In this document: in pieces, positions 43,807 through 54,100 of the stretch | Layout: each line of letters begins with the position of its first letter | Numbering within the stretch: the stretch's first letter is position 1 | From: Termitidicoccus mucosus | GTDB lineage: Bacteria; Verrucomicrobiota; Verrucomicrobiia; Opitutales; Opitutaceae | Assembly (NCBI RefSeq): GCF_038725785.1 | Contig: NZ_CP109796.1 | Span: forward strand, 5,022,001 to 5,086,000 | DNA length: 64,000 bases | Reading direction: 5' to 3' | Made by a program: the position numbers and the translations under genes | Notes under the pieces: generated by a model | The model's input: the letters and a program-made list of their open reading frames with translations, nothing else | Database searches by the model: none | What the model was told of the DNA's origin: nothing

Positions 43807-45651
43807 ATGAAGCCCATACCGTCATTTGCAGCCATTCTTGCGCTGATCGTTTATCCGCTTTCGGGCGCGCCTCAAACGGATGGCCATTTGCCCGCCGTGG
43901 GGGTGGATACCGCGGGGACATTTTTCCTGCGCAACAAAGCCTACGCCGGAGAGGGCTGGCGCTTTCCCGCGTGGCGCGACGCCATCGCCGAACTCGGCGC
44001 AGAGTTTTTGATGGACCATTATTTCGAAGTGGCGACCGGCGGGACGCTTCGCGAGAACGAGGCCGCCACGCGCGCCCGCATAAAGGCGCTCGGCGATTAT
44101 CTGGGCAAAAGCGGGCTGGACTATGTTTTTAACCTCGAAACCGCCAACTGGACGCCGCGCAAGGAATACATTCCCGGCCAAAACATGTTCGAGCCGCATC
44201 CCGGCGCGCATTATTATCAGGTGCCGGAGCCGGTGCTGGAGGAAATGGCAAAAATGCCCGGCATGAGGGCCGTGTGTTTTGACGAAATCGAGCACGTGCA
44301 AATCAGTTCCGGCCTGAAGAGCCGGCCCAGCGAATACCCGGCGTTGGCGGACACGCGGCGCATGACGCTGCCGGAGGCCAACGCCGCGCTGGTGGCGCGC
44401 TTGATACAAATCAGGGAATACTATAAAAAACACGGTGTCACGCCGGTGGCCGAAAACGTCTGGCCGGTGATGCAGCATCTGTTCGCGCGCGCGGGCTGGA
44501 CGGTCTCGCCGAAGATCATGAAGGAAAGCTGGACGCCGGTGCCGGTGGCGATGGCGCTCGGCGCGGGGATCGAATATGAAAACGCCGGCGCCGACGTGTG
44601 GATGAACCCCGACCTGTGGTTTTGCGGCCACTATCCCGGCCACAGCGTGGACGAGACGCGCAGCGCGCTCGTTTTTTCGCACTGGCTGGGAGTTTCGCGC
44701 ATCTATCTCGAAAACATGGATTATGTGAACGCGCGCGGCGGCGCCCATCAGCCGGACGCGGCGAAAAACTTTGATTATACAAAGATCGTCCAGGGCAGGC
44801 ATCATCCCGATGCCGCCGGCTCGCCGGCCTCGCTGGTGCAGTTCGCCAACGACCGCGAGTTCTCGCTCACGGCCTATGGGCGCGTGTTCCGCGACTACGC
44901 GCGCGACTACAAGCCGTCAAACCCCGTGCCCTACACTTGGCGCGACGCCCGCTGCCGCGTGGCCATCGTGCGCTTCGAGGATTCGTGCTGGGGCCAGCGC
45001 GACAGCACGTTTGGCGACACGCTGCTCGGTTCGGAAATCGAAAAGTCCACGCCGGAGACCGAGGCGTGGTTCGGCATCTGGCACCGCCTCAGCCACGGCG
45101 TGATTCCGAAAAAGGGCCTGTCGTTTCATATAAAAGCCGCCAAATACAACGAGGCCCCGCGTTTTTTTGTCCCCGCGCCGCCCACCCTGGTGTTTGACCA
45201 TCGCATCGGTGACGAGCATCCCGACTTTGATTTCAGGGGGGCCAAAATGATTTTCCTGACGGGCATCGGCTTGAGCAAGGCAACGGTCGGGCTCGTGCAA
45301 CGTCGCGTGAAAGAGGGCGCGGTTGCGGTCACCCTGCATCATTTGGCGCCTGATGAGCTAAAAAGGCAGTTCGCGGCATCGGGGCAGGAGGAGCTGGAGG
45401 TTGCCGACGGGGCCGGACGCTGGATTGTGTGCCGGGATTTTCTGGGAGCGAAAGTGCGGGCGGCGCTGGCGCCGTTGCTTGGCCCGTCCGACGAATTGCA
45501 ATATCAATTTGGAGAGCACCGGCTGATTATTAAAAATATAGACAATGACCGGATTGAGGTCTGGCTGGATGGCCAGCGCCGCCATACCCCGCCCGCCATG
45601 CCGTCCAAGCGCGCAAAATGGGACGGCCAGAATCTTGTCCTCAAAGAATGA
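43807..45651 (+). CDS. Secreted protein of unknown class, possible glycoside hydrolase
   Basis: 614 residues with a signal peptide (IPSFAAILALIVYPLSGA). The chain looks like a TIM barrel followed by a Rossmann/beta tail: WRFPAWRDAIAELGAEFLMDHYF, GLDYVFNLETANW, AVCFDEIEHVQ, VTPVAENVWPVM, GAGIEYENAGADVW and HWLGVSRIYLENMDYV. FDEIEH and the YLEN segment place acidic residues at barrel strand ends, as in retaining glycosidases. No family was recognised with confidence. It is the fourth gene of the operon, flanked by the symporter and the giant GH105 fusion, which supports a role in the same sugar pathway. Confidence 0.6.
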   Translation: MKPIPSFAAILALIVYPLSGAPQTDGHLPAVGVDTAGTFFLRNKAYAGEGWRFPAWRDAIAELGAEFLMDHYFEVATGGTLRENEAATRARIKALGDYLGKSGLDYVFNLETANWTPRKEYIPGQNMFEPHPGAHYYQVPEPVLEEMAKMPGMRAVCFDEIEHVQISSGLKSRPSEYPALADTRRMTLPEANAALVARLIQIREYYKKHGVTPVAENVWPVMQHLFARAGWTVSPKIMKESWTPVPVAMALGAGIEYENAGADVWMNPDLWFCGHYPGHSVDETRSALVFSHWLGVSRIYLENMDYVNARGGAHQPDAAKNFDYTKIVQGRHHPDAAGSPASLVQFANDREFSLTAYGRVFRDYARDYKPSNPVPYTWRDARCRVAIVRFEDSCWGQRDSTFGDTLLGSEIEKSTPETEAWFGIWHRLSHGVIPKKGLSFHIKAAKYNEAPRFFVPAPPTLVFDHRIGDEHPDFDFRGAKMIFLTGIGLSKATVGLVQRRVKEGAVAVTLHHLAPDELKRQFAASGQEELEVADGAGRWIVCRDFLGAKVRAALAPLLGPSDELQYQFGEHRLIIKNIDNDRIEVWLDGQRRHTPPAMPSKRAKWDGQNLVLKE

Positions 45652-45680
45652 GAAAACCGGGCAAACAAAATCTACAGGCC

Positions 45681-48600
45681 ATGAAACAAAACAAAACATT
45701 CCCCCTGGCGGCCCTGCTGGCCGCATTTCTGCTGGTCGTCGGTTTCTCCGCCGGCACGGTTTTGGCTGGGGCGCCCGCGGAGCGCGTCTTGCGCAATCAA
45801 TGGAGCGATGCCACTCTTAAAGAAAATCCGACGGCTCCTCTTCTGGCTCAGTTTCTCGAACGGGCGCGGACTCTGGACGCGCCGTCTCCGTCCGGCATGG
45901 ATGAGAAGGATTATCTTCGTCTCATCGCCGGGAATGTTGATTTTTTCACGAAGCTCCAGGATGAGAACGGGGCGATCATCGATCCCTATCGCAAGCAGGA
46001 GTTTCAATACTCAACGCCTTGTTATGCCTTTGCGGCCGCGATGTTGGTCGAGCACGCCGGACGCGCCGATTTGCTCGCGCCCGCATTGCGCGCGATGGAC
46101 TGGGCGGTTTTGTCGCTGGCCCGCAACAAGGCGGCCAATAATCATCAGGACTTTTATCCCTTTTTTCTCGCCCATGCCCTCCCGATTCTGGCCCGGCATG
46201 CGACCGCCGAACAGGCCGCCCGCTGGAAAGAGCAGCTCGCATCCATCGATCCGTGGACATTGTATCGCGGCCAGCCGGGATTGAGTAACTGGAACGTGAA
46301 GGCACTCTCCGGAGAGGCCATGCTCAAGCTGGCGGGCGTTCGTGATGACACCTCTTATATTGACCACAGCCTGGCTGCGCAAGGCCGTCATTTCCAGTCG
46401 CCATGGGGTTTGTATATAGATTGGAATCCGTCGAAAAAAATCGAGGGTGTCACCTGTTACGATCTATTTCCTCGCACTTTTCTCGCGGTGGCGCTGGAGG
46501 CCGGCTGGCGCGGGGTGTGCGCCGACCAGGCGACAGCCATGATCGACCGCGGCGCGATCACCAGTCTCTTTCTCGAATCGCCGGCGGGGGAAATGCCCAG
46601 TGGCGGGCGCAGCGCCCATCACCAGTGGAACGAGGCGCTGGAAGTGGCGACCTTCGAGCTTTATGCGGCCAAGGCCGAGCGCGGAGGGGACAGGTTTCTT
46701 GCCGGGGTTTATAAACGCGCCGCGCATCTGGCCTTCGCCTCCATGAGGCGCTGGCAGCGCCCCAGCGGAGAGCTTTGGATTATAAAAAACCGCTTCGAAC
46801 CTGAAACACAGCACGCCTTTGAGGCGTATTCCGGACACTCGCAATACAATCTGATGCCGATGGCACTGCTGGGGATCGCCTGGCAGCAAGCGCAAAAAAC
46901 AGCCGGCATCCCCGAACAAATCACCCCCGCCGAACTGGGCGGTTTCATCGTCAATTTGCGTCCCGAGTTTCCTCAAATTATTGCCAACTCCGGAGGCACG
47001 TATTTGCAAATCAACACGGCGCCAGACCCTCATTACGACGTGCTCGGGCTCAACCGCGTCCACTACGTGAATTTCAATCCGCAGCTCGGACCGAGCGACA
47101 GCGTGAATCGCAAAAGCGACCGGCCCCGGTATCCCGCCGGCCCGCGCAAGGCCATTGCCATCGGCCTTTCGTGGAAAGCCGACGCCGGGGATAAATGGGA
47201 CGCGCTCGCTAACTATCATCGCGATCACGTCAAGAAGGTCGAGGTCGAGGAGCAGGCCGCCACGCCCGGTGAGGTGCGTTTCAAAATCATATATGAAGGC
47301 GACTTCGGCGGGGTCAAGCGGGTGGTGGAAAGTTATAAAATCACCCCCGATACTATTGAAATCAGCGGCGCGGTTGACGGCTACAACGGTCCGCTGCGTT
47401 ATGTGTGGCCCGTGCTGGCCGATGATGGCGCGCGACAGCCTGCCATCCGCCTCGAAAAGCAAGCCGTCTCGGTCTCGCTCGATGGTGACACGCAAGTATT
47501 CGCGGCCCCCGGCGGGTCGGTGCGTGTCGGCGAGACGCGATACCCCTTCCACAATGGCTGGGCGCGCGAAGCGTCCGCCGATTTCGCGCCGGGACAGACA
47601 CCGCGTCTCGTGGTGCGTCCCGAACGCTCCTCCCGCACCGCCACGGCGGCAGGAGGCGCGATTTCCACCGCAGTCAAGCCCGCCGCTCCCCCGCCTCTCG
47701 CGCGGACTTTCGCGCGTTATGTGCCGGAGCGCAAAGGTGATTTCGCGTGGGAGAACGACATGGTGGCGTTTCGCGCCTATGGCCCTCCTTTGAAAAATGG
47801 CGCCGAGGACAGCGGCATCGACTGCTGGTTCAAACGTGTCAATTATCCTGTCATCGACAAATGGTATGGCGAGGCCAGACGGGGCAAAACCTACCATAAG
47901 GACCATGGCGAAGGCTATGATCCCTATCACGTCGGTTCGTCGCGCGGCTGCGGCGGACTCGCCCTCTGGCACGAAGGACGCATGGTGCTTTCCGATGTAT
48001 ATGATCGTTGGGAGATGGTTTCGAGCGAGCCGGACAAGACCGTGTTCAAACTTTATTATAGTTACGACCTTGACGGGCGAAAGATCGACGAGGCCAAAAC
48101 CATCACAATTCAAGCCGGCAGCCAGCTTTTCCGTGTGGACGCGGATTTCAGCGAGGCGGGAAAACCTTTGCGAGGCCAGGAAATTGCCATCGGCGTGACC
48201 ACGCATGACGGCAAGGCGAGCGCCACGCTTGATCCCGCCGCGGGCTGGATGGGTTGCTGGGAGACGATTGACGGCGCGAGCGTCGGCACCGGCGTTGTCA
48301 TTGCACCGTCGCGGATCATTCGCATGTTTGAAATCAGCGAGGCTAGGCGCGATTCCGGCCACGCCATTGCATTGGCTGAAACCGATGACTCCGGGCGGGT
48401 TTCATATCACGCGGGCTTTGCATGGACGCGCGCCGGGCGCATCCCCGATGCCGCCGCATGGAATCGCTATCTGGCCGGTTATTCCGCCAGTGACACCGCC
48501 ACCGCGCCCGGCGGAAAGACTGCCGCCGTTGCCGGATTGGGATCACAGAGCATCCGGCAACTTCTCGAAAAAGTCACCGCGTTCCAGATGCGCGACTACG

Positions 48601-49634
48601 ATGGGAAAATACGCGCCAATTGGAAAAGCGGCACGTTTTTCATGGGCATCACCGCACTTTATGAGATGACAAAGGATCCCCGCTATCTGAACCAGGCAAT
48701 CGCCTGGGCCGAGTCCGCCAAATGGAAAGTCTCCAGCCATAATCTGCACGCTGACGGCATTTGCAGCGCGCAAACCTTCCTCGAACTCTATTCCCTTGAC
48801 CGGCGGCCGGAGCGCATTGCCGATATCAGGACCAAGCTGGAGGATTATTTTGGCCGCGCGGAAATACTCCGCGAAGAGCTCGTGAATCCACGCTGGAAAG
48901 ATGCCCGCCGCGCTTTCACCGGGCGTAATCTCTGGTGGTGGTGCGATGCCCTTTACATGGCGCCCCCCATTCTCGCGCGGATGTCCGAGATCAGCGGTGA
49001 ACCGCGCTACCGGGAGCTTATGCACGTTTTATATTGGGATACGGTCGAGTTTCTCCGCGACAAGGAGGAGGGATTGTTTTTCCGCGATGAATCCCAATTT
49101 CCCGCGCGGAGAAAAACGCCGTCCGGTGGCAAGCTCTTTTGGGCGCGGGGCAACGGCTGGGTGCTGGCCGGGCTTGTCCGCATCCTGGAGTATATTCCGG
49201 AAAACGATCCGGCGCGTCCGCGTTATATAAAATTATTCCAGGGGCTGGCCGCGCGCGTGGCGGCCTGCCAGCAACCCGCCGGACACTGGTGTCCCGCGCT
49301 GACGGAACCGGCATGGTTTCCCGTGCCCGAGACGAGCAGCACGGCCTTGTTTTGCTATGCATTCGCCGCCGGCGTGAACCGGGGCTGGCTGGATCGGGCG
49401 GTCTTCCAACCCGCTGCCGAAAAAGCATGGGAGAGCCTTGTGTCGCATGTCGCCGACGACGGACACCTCGGCTACGCGCAACTCGTGGCGATGGCTCCCG
49501 GGCCGGTGAATGCGGAGGATTTCGCGGACTACGCCCACGGCGCCTTTCTTCTTGCCGGATGCGAAATCCATCGCTTGCGGGCCGAAGAGAAAGCGCCTGC
49601 CACAGGCCGGGCGCGTCCCTATGGGCAAAAGTAA
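45681..49634 (+). CDS. Giant secreted enzyme: lyase-like toroid + DUF4861 + GH105 unsaturated uronyl hydrolase
   Basis: 1317 residues from the ATG at 45681, with signal peptide (FPLAALLAAFLLVVGFSAGTVLA). Residues about 60-430: helical toroid-like domain (YSTPCYAFAAAML, YIDWNPSKKIEGVTCYDLFPR, HHQWNEALEVATFELY, SGHSQYNLMPMALLG); about 430-640: beta-sandwich; both recall lyase or DUF2264-like architectures. About 670-935: DUF4861 core with FARYVPERKGDFAWEND, SGIDCWFKRVNYPVIDKWY and GEGYDPYHVGSSRGCGG. About 950-1305: GH105, with NLWWWCDALYMAPP where Asp1089 is the expected catalytic acid, and WARGNGWVLAGL. Single chain joins three functions usually encoded apart. Last gene of its operon. Confidence 0.82.
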   Translation: MKQNKTFPLAALLAAFLLVVGFSAGTVLAGAPAERVLRNQWSDATLKENPTAPLLAQFLERARTLDAPSPSGMDEKDYLRLIAGNVDFFTKLQDENGAIIDPYRKQEFQYSTPCYAFAAAMLVEHAGRADLLAPALRAMDWAVLSLARNKAANNHQDFYPFFLAHALPILARHATAEQAARWKEQLASIDPWTLYRGQPGLSNWNVKALSGEAMLKLAGVRDDTSYIDHSLAAQGRHFQSPWGLYIDWNPSKKIEGVTCYDLFPRTFLAVALEAGWRGVCADQATAMIDRGAITSLFLESPAGEMPSGGRSAHHQWNEALEVATFELYAAKAERGGDRFLAGVYKRAAHLAFASMRRWQRPSGELWIIKNRFEPETQHAFEAYSGHSQYNLMPMALLGIAWQQAQKTAGIPEQITPAELGGFIVNLRPEFPQIIANSGGTYLQINTAPDPHYDVLGLNRVHYVNFNPQLGPSDSVNRKSDRPRYPAGPRKAIAIGLSWKADAGDKWDALANYHRDHVKKVEVEEQAATPGEVRFKIIYEGDFGGVKRVVESYKITPDTIEISGAVDGYNGPLRYVWPVLADDGARQPAIRLEKQAVSVSLDGDTQVFAAPGGSVRVGETRYPFHNGWAREASADFAPGQTPRLVVRPERSSRTATAAGGAISTAVKPAAPPPLARTFARYVPERKGDFAWENDMVAFRAYGPPLKNGAEDSGIDCWFKRVNYPVIDKWYGEARRGKTYHKDHGEGYDPYHVGSSRGCGGLALWHEGRMVLSDVYDRWEMVSSEPDKTVFKLYYSYDLDGRKIDEAKTITIQAGSQLFRVDADFSEAGKPLRGQEIAIGVTTHDGKASATLDPAAGWMGCWETIDGASVGTGVVIAPSRIIRMFEISEARRDSGHAIALAETDDSGRVSYHAGFAWTRAGRIPDAAAWNRYLAGYSASDTATAPGGKTAAVAGLGSQSIRQLLEKVTAFQMRDYDGKIRANWKSGTFFMGITALYEMTKDPRYLNQAIAWAESAKWKVSSHNLHADGICSAQTFLELYSLDRRPERIADIRTKLEDYFGRAEILREELVNPRWKDARRAFTGRNLWWWCDALYMAPPILARMSEISGEPRYRELMHVLYWDTVEFLRDKEEGLFFRDESQFPARRKTPSGGKLFWARGNGWVLAGLVRILEYIPENDPARPRYIKLFQGLAARVAACQQPAGHWCPALTEPAWFPVPETSSTALFCYAFAAGVNRGWLDRAVFQPAAEKAWESLVSHVADDGHLGYAQLVAMAPGPVNAEDFADYAHGAFLLAGCEIHRLRAEEKAPATGRARPYGQK

Positions 49635-49646
49635 GAATATATAGCT

Positions 49647-49675
49647 GAGCCGCGGCTCGGCGAGGACGCCTCGCC
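49647..49675. repeat. Hairpin pair between converging operon ends
   Basis: GAGCCGCGGCTC palindrome at 49647-49658 is followed by a 7-bp, 3-base-loop hairpin GGCGAGG/CCTCGCC at 49659-49675. The second unit has the same stem and loop size as the arm hairpins of families A and E but stands alone. Located between the GH105-fusion stop and the lacI stop. Confidence 0.5.
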
Positions 49676-49744
49676 CTGTCATTTTGGCCAAGGTGGAGAG
49701 AAAATACTATAATATCGCCCGCATGCTGCGGGACGCATCGAATA

Positions 49745-50812
49745 TCAGGCAACTGACGCAGCCGGGCCGGACGAGCCTCTGGCAATCAGGCGCGGCAGGA
49801 GGGAAGAGGTTTTGGGCGAGGGTTGATTTTCCAACCGGGCGATCAGTTCGACCGCCGCCTGCCTTCCCAATGCTTCCGATTGTATTTCCACCGAGGTAAG
49901 CCGGGGCTGCGTGAATTCGCAGAATGCAAGATTAACATATCCTGTGACGGAAACATCCTCGGGCACGCGCAGACCGGTGGACTGAATGGTATGCAGGACA
50001 CTCAACGCCACCGGGTCGGTGTCGCATACGATGGCCGTGGGCCGTTGTTTGTGCCGCAGCAGGGCAAGGGTTTCCTTTCGGACGATGTCGGGATCAAAGT
50101 AGGTCGATTTGCGCCGCGATGCCGGGATTTTAATCCCGTGGGTATTCAAGGCGGCCTCGAAACCTTCCAGACGCATGACGGAGGACGAATATACGGAATC
50201 ATTCAGCAGCAGGGCGATCCGGCTGTGGCCGAGTCCCACGAGGTGATTGATCACCTCTTTCGCGCCGGTCATATGATCGGCGGCGACAACAAAATCGCCC
50301 AGATCGGAGAAGCCGTCACCCACCTGGGCGAGGATGAGGCCTGTCTGATGAGAGAGTTTGTCAAGCTCGGCAAGCAACGGACGGGGAAGATTCAGGCAGA
50401 TGGCTCCGCCAATCAATCGCCCGGAGCACACATCGATCAAGGCCTTCGCCGCAGCCTTGTCCGCGGTGACAGGCATGTATTTCACCTGATAGCCCAGCTC
50501 GACGGCGGCAAGGGCTATGCCGTGGACCACGAGGATATTGGATTCAAAACGCAGCGGGGGCGTAAACACGGCAAGCGTGCGGGTGCGCCCGGTTTTGATG
50601 GCTCTCGCGGCGTCATTCGGGCGATAGCCAAGTTCACGCGCCGTCTGCTCAATGCGCGCGACTGTTTCGGGCTGGAGCCCCTTGGCCTTGGGGACACGGT
50701 TCAGCACATAGGAAACCGCCGCGCGGGAGACGCCGCATGCCGCTGCGATTTCCGCCATGGTGACCGGCGTGCGTGCCGTGCGAATGCTCTGGGTTTTGGC
50801 GGATGTTTTCAT
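49745..50812 (-). CDS. LacI-family transcriptional repressor
   Basis: 355 residues. N-terminal LacI helix-turn-helix at about 17-62 (VTMAEIAAACGVSRAAVSYV, then RIEQTARELGYRPNDAARAIKTGRTRT with the hinge), then the periplasmic-binding-protein-like effector domain (HLVGLGHSRIALLLND, AIVCDTDPVALSVLHTI, VPEDVSVTGYVN, PRLTSVEIQSEALGRQAA). It lies between two plus-strand carbohydrate operons. Matching palindromes occur before the GH78-like gene, about 100 bases before its own start, and before the 51.1 kb gene, so it very likely represses both operons and itself. The inducer is probably a rhamnose- or uronate-containing sugar; this is inference. Confidence 0.92.
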   Translation of the reverse strand: MKTSAKTQSIRTARTPVTMAEIAAACGVSRAAVSYVLNRVPKAKGLQPETVARIEQTARELGYRPNDAARAIKTGRTRTLAVFTPPLRFESNILVVHGIALAAVELGYQVKYMPVTADKAAAKALIDVCSGRLIGGAICLNLPRPLLAELDKLSHQTGLILAQVGDGFSDLGDFVVAADHMTGAKEVINHLVGLGHSRIALLLNDSVYSSSVMRLEGFEAALNTHGIKIPASRRKSTYFDPDIVRKETLALLRHKQRPTAIVCDTDPVALSVLHTIQSTGLRVPEDVSVTGYVNLAFCEFTQPRLTSVEIQSEALGRQAAVELIARLENQPSPKTSSLLPRLIARGSSGPAASVA

Positions 50813-50911
50813 GCAGGTTCATTCCAGCAAACGAATTCGGTGCCGGGGCGTCAATCGCGGGCCTCGATTCGGAGGAAATAATGAAAATCGGTTGACATGG
50901 ATTGGCGACAT

Positions 50912-50925
50912 GTTACACGAGTAAC
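50912..50925. promoter_or_regulatory. Predicted LacI-type operator upstream of lacI
   Basis: GTTACACGAGTAAC, exact reverse complement of the site at 38770-38783 (GTTACTCGTGTAAC). It lies 100 bases before the lacI start codon and 15 bases after a TTGACA hexamer on the plus strand (50892-50897), so it may serve lacI, the downstream operon, or both with the site at 51046. Confidence 0.8.
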
Positions 50926-51045
50926 TAAAAATCGATTCCTCAGAATTACCGACACCCCGCGCCCTTCTCCAAAAAAAATTTTCGTTCCCGAATTTCATCC
51001 GGCATCCAGCCATGCCTCCCGGCGGCAGCAGGATGTTTTTAGAAA

Positions 51046-51059
51046 TTTACACGTGTAAC
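51046..51059. promoter_or_regulatory. Predicted LacI-type operator before the second carbohydrate operon
   Basis: TTACACGTGTAA at 51047-51058 is a perfect palindrome, the symmetric form of the two other sites, 43 bases before the ATG at 51102. Centre-to-centre distance to the site at 50912 is 134 bases, which would allow looping between two bound repressor dimers. Confidence 0.8.
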
Positions 51060-51101
51060 CAATTTCGCTCAATTTATCCCTCTGCAGCCATCCTCCCCGC
51101 C

Positions 51102-54100
51102 ATGATTACCCGCAAAAACTCCATCCGCATTGTGCTGGCGGCAGCCGGCCTGTTGTTCGTCGCGCCCGGCGCGCGCTCCGCTCCGCTCAATGTCGCCGTG
51201 ACTCCGACGCAGGAGGGCGTCACGCCCGCCGTGCTCGGTTACAATGCGAGCCACTTCCTGCCCGGCACCAACGCCCCCGACTGGTGGCGCTACACCGGGG
51301 CGAAGGCCGCGCGCGTGCTGCGCGGGCCGTCCCTGACGGATGTCGTGCATCCCTACGTGGACCTGGCCACCGCCAAGGCCGGCGTGGACACGGACACTTT
51401 TGAGAAGTTCATGCAGCGCCGCGCTGCGTTGCGCGCCAACGCCGAGAACCCGGACCAGCCGCTCGACAACAGCTTCATCGACTGGCCGTGGTTCATGACC
51501 CGGTTTGAGAGCACTCTCCAAGCCGTCAGCGGGCAGAGGTTTTATACAACGCCGCTGTTCACCGAACTTCGCCGGCAGGGCGTGGATATTCTCGTCCAGA
51601 TGACGGCCGGCGGGAGCGGGTTCGAGATCGCAAACGACGACGACTGGGCCGCCAAATGGCTGGTCTGGCGGTATTATTACACCCATGCATTTTTGATGAG
51701 CCGCGACTTCGACGTTGTCCGGTATAGCATGTATAATGAGCCCAATATCGGCGACACCCCCACCTACGAGCAGTGGCACCGGCTCCTTCTGATTGCCTCC
51801 GACGCCATCCAAGGCGCGATTGCCGACGTCAACACCCGCTACGGAAAAAATCTCAAGCCCGAGATTTTCGCGCCCCACTGCACCAGCCCTTACGATTGGG
51901 AGCCGAACTTCCCCTCGCCCAACTCCCCCGTCTCCCCCAAGGTCTGGGCCGTGAACGCGGTGAACGACCGGCACAAGCGTTTCGACGGCACCATCGATCC
52001 CAACTGGCGCAATTTCCATTTTTTCAACCATCAGCGCTATGGTCTGGACCCGGAGGTCAACTATGCGCAACTCATCGCCGGCATACGCGATCTCATCACG
52101 CCGCTTACGGACGGAGAGACACCCTATGGCATCGGGCTGACCGAATTCAACACCACCGATATCGCGACTTCCCGCAGGAACACCGAGACGGCCGACCAGC
52201 CGAAGCACTACTCCTCGTTCGGCGGCACCCTCGTCGCGCTCACCCGCGCGGACGCGAGGCAGCTCTATCTTTTTCTCTTTGGCCAGACCATCCAGGTCGA
52301 TGACACCGTCACCAATCCCGTGTATCCCGTGCGGAAAAACGGCACGCACTATGTGAGCGACGCCGCTGGCGGCTATAACTACGGCGGCGCCACGCAGGTC
52401 GCCGAGGTTTACCGTCTCTTCCTCAAGGCCGCCCAAGGCGCGCTCCCGCGCTTCGTCTGCACTGGCGACCCGCTGCCCGCCGACCTCCACCTGCTCGTCA
52501 CCCGCGACGACTCGGCGGGCATGGTCCATGTCTTCGCCTCCAACCGGGCCGCCGAGGAACATTCGCTCAATCTCGACCTTTCCGCGTTCGGCCTGCCCGA
52601 GGGCAACCTCTTCATTATCGAGGAAGTCAGCGATCGCAGCAACGGCGGCGTGGTTGCCCGCGCGACGGTGACCGCAGGCGGCATCGGTGAACTCACGCTG
52701 CGCCCGCAATCGGTCGCGCTCGTTTCCATTTCCACGCGCCCCCAGGCGCCCATGCCCGGAGGCACGACCACGCTCGTCGTCCCCGCCATCGCCGACACGC
52801 AGCTCGCCGACGGCGCCGCGAAGAACACGCCCGGCGGCGGCGGTGCGGTCGTGGTGGCGCGCAGCGACGGGCTGACCGCCGACGGGCGTCGCGTTGCGCT
52901 GCTGAAATTCCGCGTGCCCGCCATCGCCCCGGCCGACATGCAGGTCGTGCTGCTCGACCTTTTCGCCGCCGCCACCGGCGGTACCGCCCGCATCCAGGCA
53001 CATGTTTACGGCCTCGACGACGACAACTGGGATGAAGCCACCGTGACGTGGGCCTCGCTCACCTCCGCGCTGAAGCAGGGCGTGCCTGCCGGCAACAAAA
53101 TCGCCAACAACGTCGTCATCAATCAGGAGGGCGGCCCGGCCTCCATCCTCGGCCAGTTGGTCGCGACCACGGACACACTGGCCGAGACGCTGGTAAACGT
53201 GACCGACTTTGTGCGCCGTCAGGACGACGGTTATGCCTCATTTCTCATCGTGCAGGATCACCGCATGGAGTGGACCCTCGACCCCGACATCGCGCCGGTG
53301 TTTCCCAATCAGCCCAATCACATTCCCGGCGACACGCAGCTGGGCGGCATCCGCATCGTCACCCGCGAGGGCGCGACCGGCGGGATACACGGGCCTCGCC
53401 TGCTTGTCGCCGCATCCTCCGCGCCCACGGGACCCGCGCTCATCGGGCAACCCGTCGGCGCCGCGGTGGACGAGGGCGCGCCAGCGACGCTTTCCGTCAC
53501 CACACTGGAAATCGGCGCGGATGTCACCTACCAATGGCGGAAGGACGGCGTGCCCATTCCCGGCGAGACCGGCCCCACACTCATGCTGCCGGGCGCCCTG
53601 ACCGACGCCGGCTTCTACGACGTCGTCGTGTCCAACCAGACGGGCAGCACCACCAGCGATGAAGTCATCGTGGTCGTCCGCCCCGCCGCGGCTGGCAGTC
53701 TCTTCGGCGAAGTCGCCGCCGTCGCGGTTGACCGCGACAACAACCTCTACGTGGCCGACGCCGCGCAACACATCATCCAAGTCATCACGCCTGACAACTA
53801 TGCCCGCGTGTTTGCCGGCGTGTCGGGCTCGTCCGGCAAGCTGGACGGCGTGGGCGCCGCCGCGCTTTTTAATGCGCCCGGCGCGTTGGCCGTGCGTGGC
53901 GGCAACCTTTACGTGGCCGACACTGGCAACTCCACCATCCGCGCCATCTCGCCCGATGCGCGTGTCATCACGCTGGCCGGTCTGGCCGGCTCGGGCACCC
54001 ATGCCGACGGCAGGGGGACCGGCGCGCGCTTCGATCATCCCGGCGGCATCGTCGCCGCCGCCACCGGCTCCGGCACGGACATCGTGCTTTACGTGGCCGA

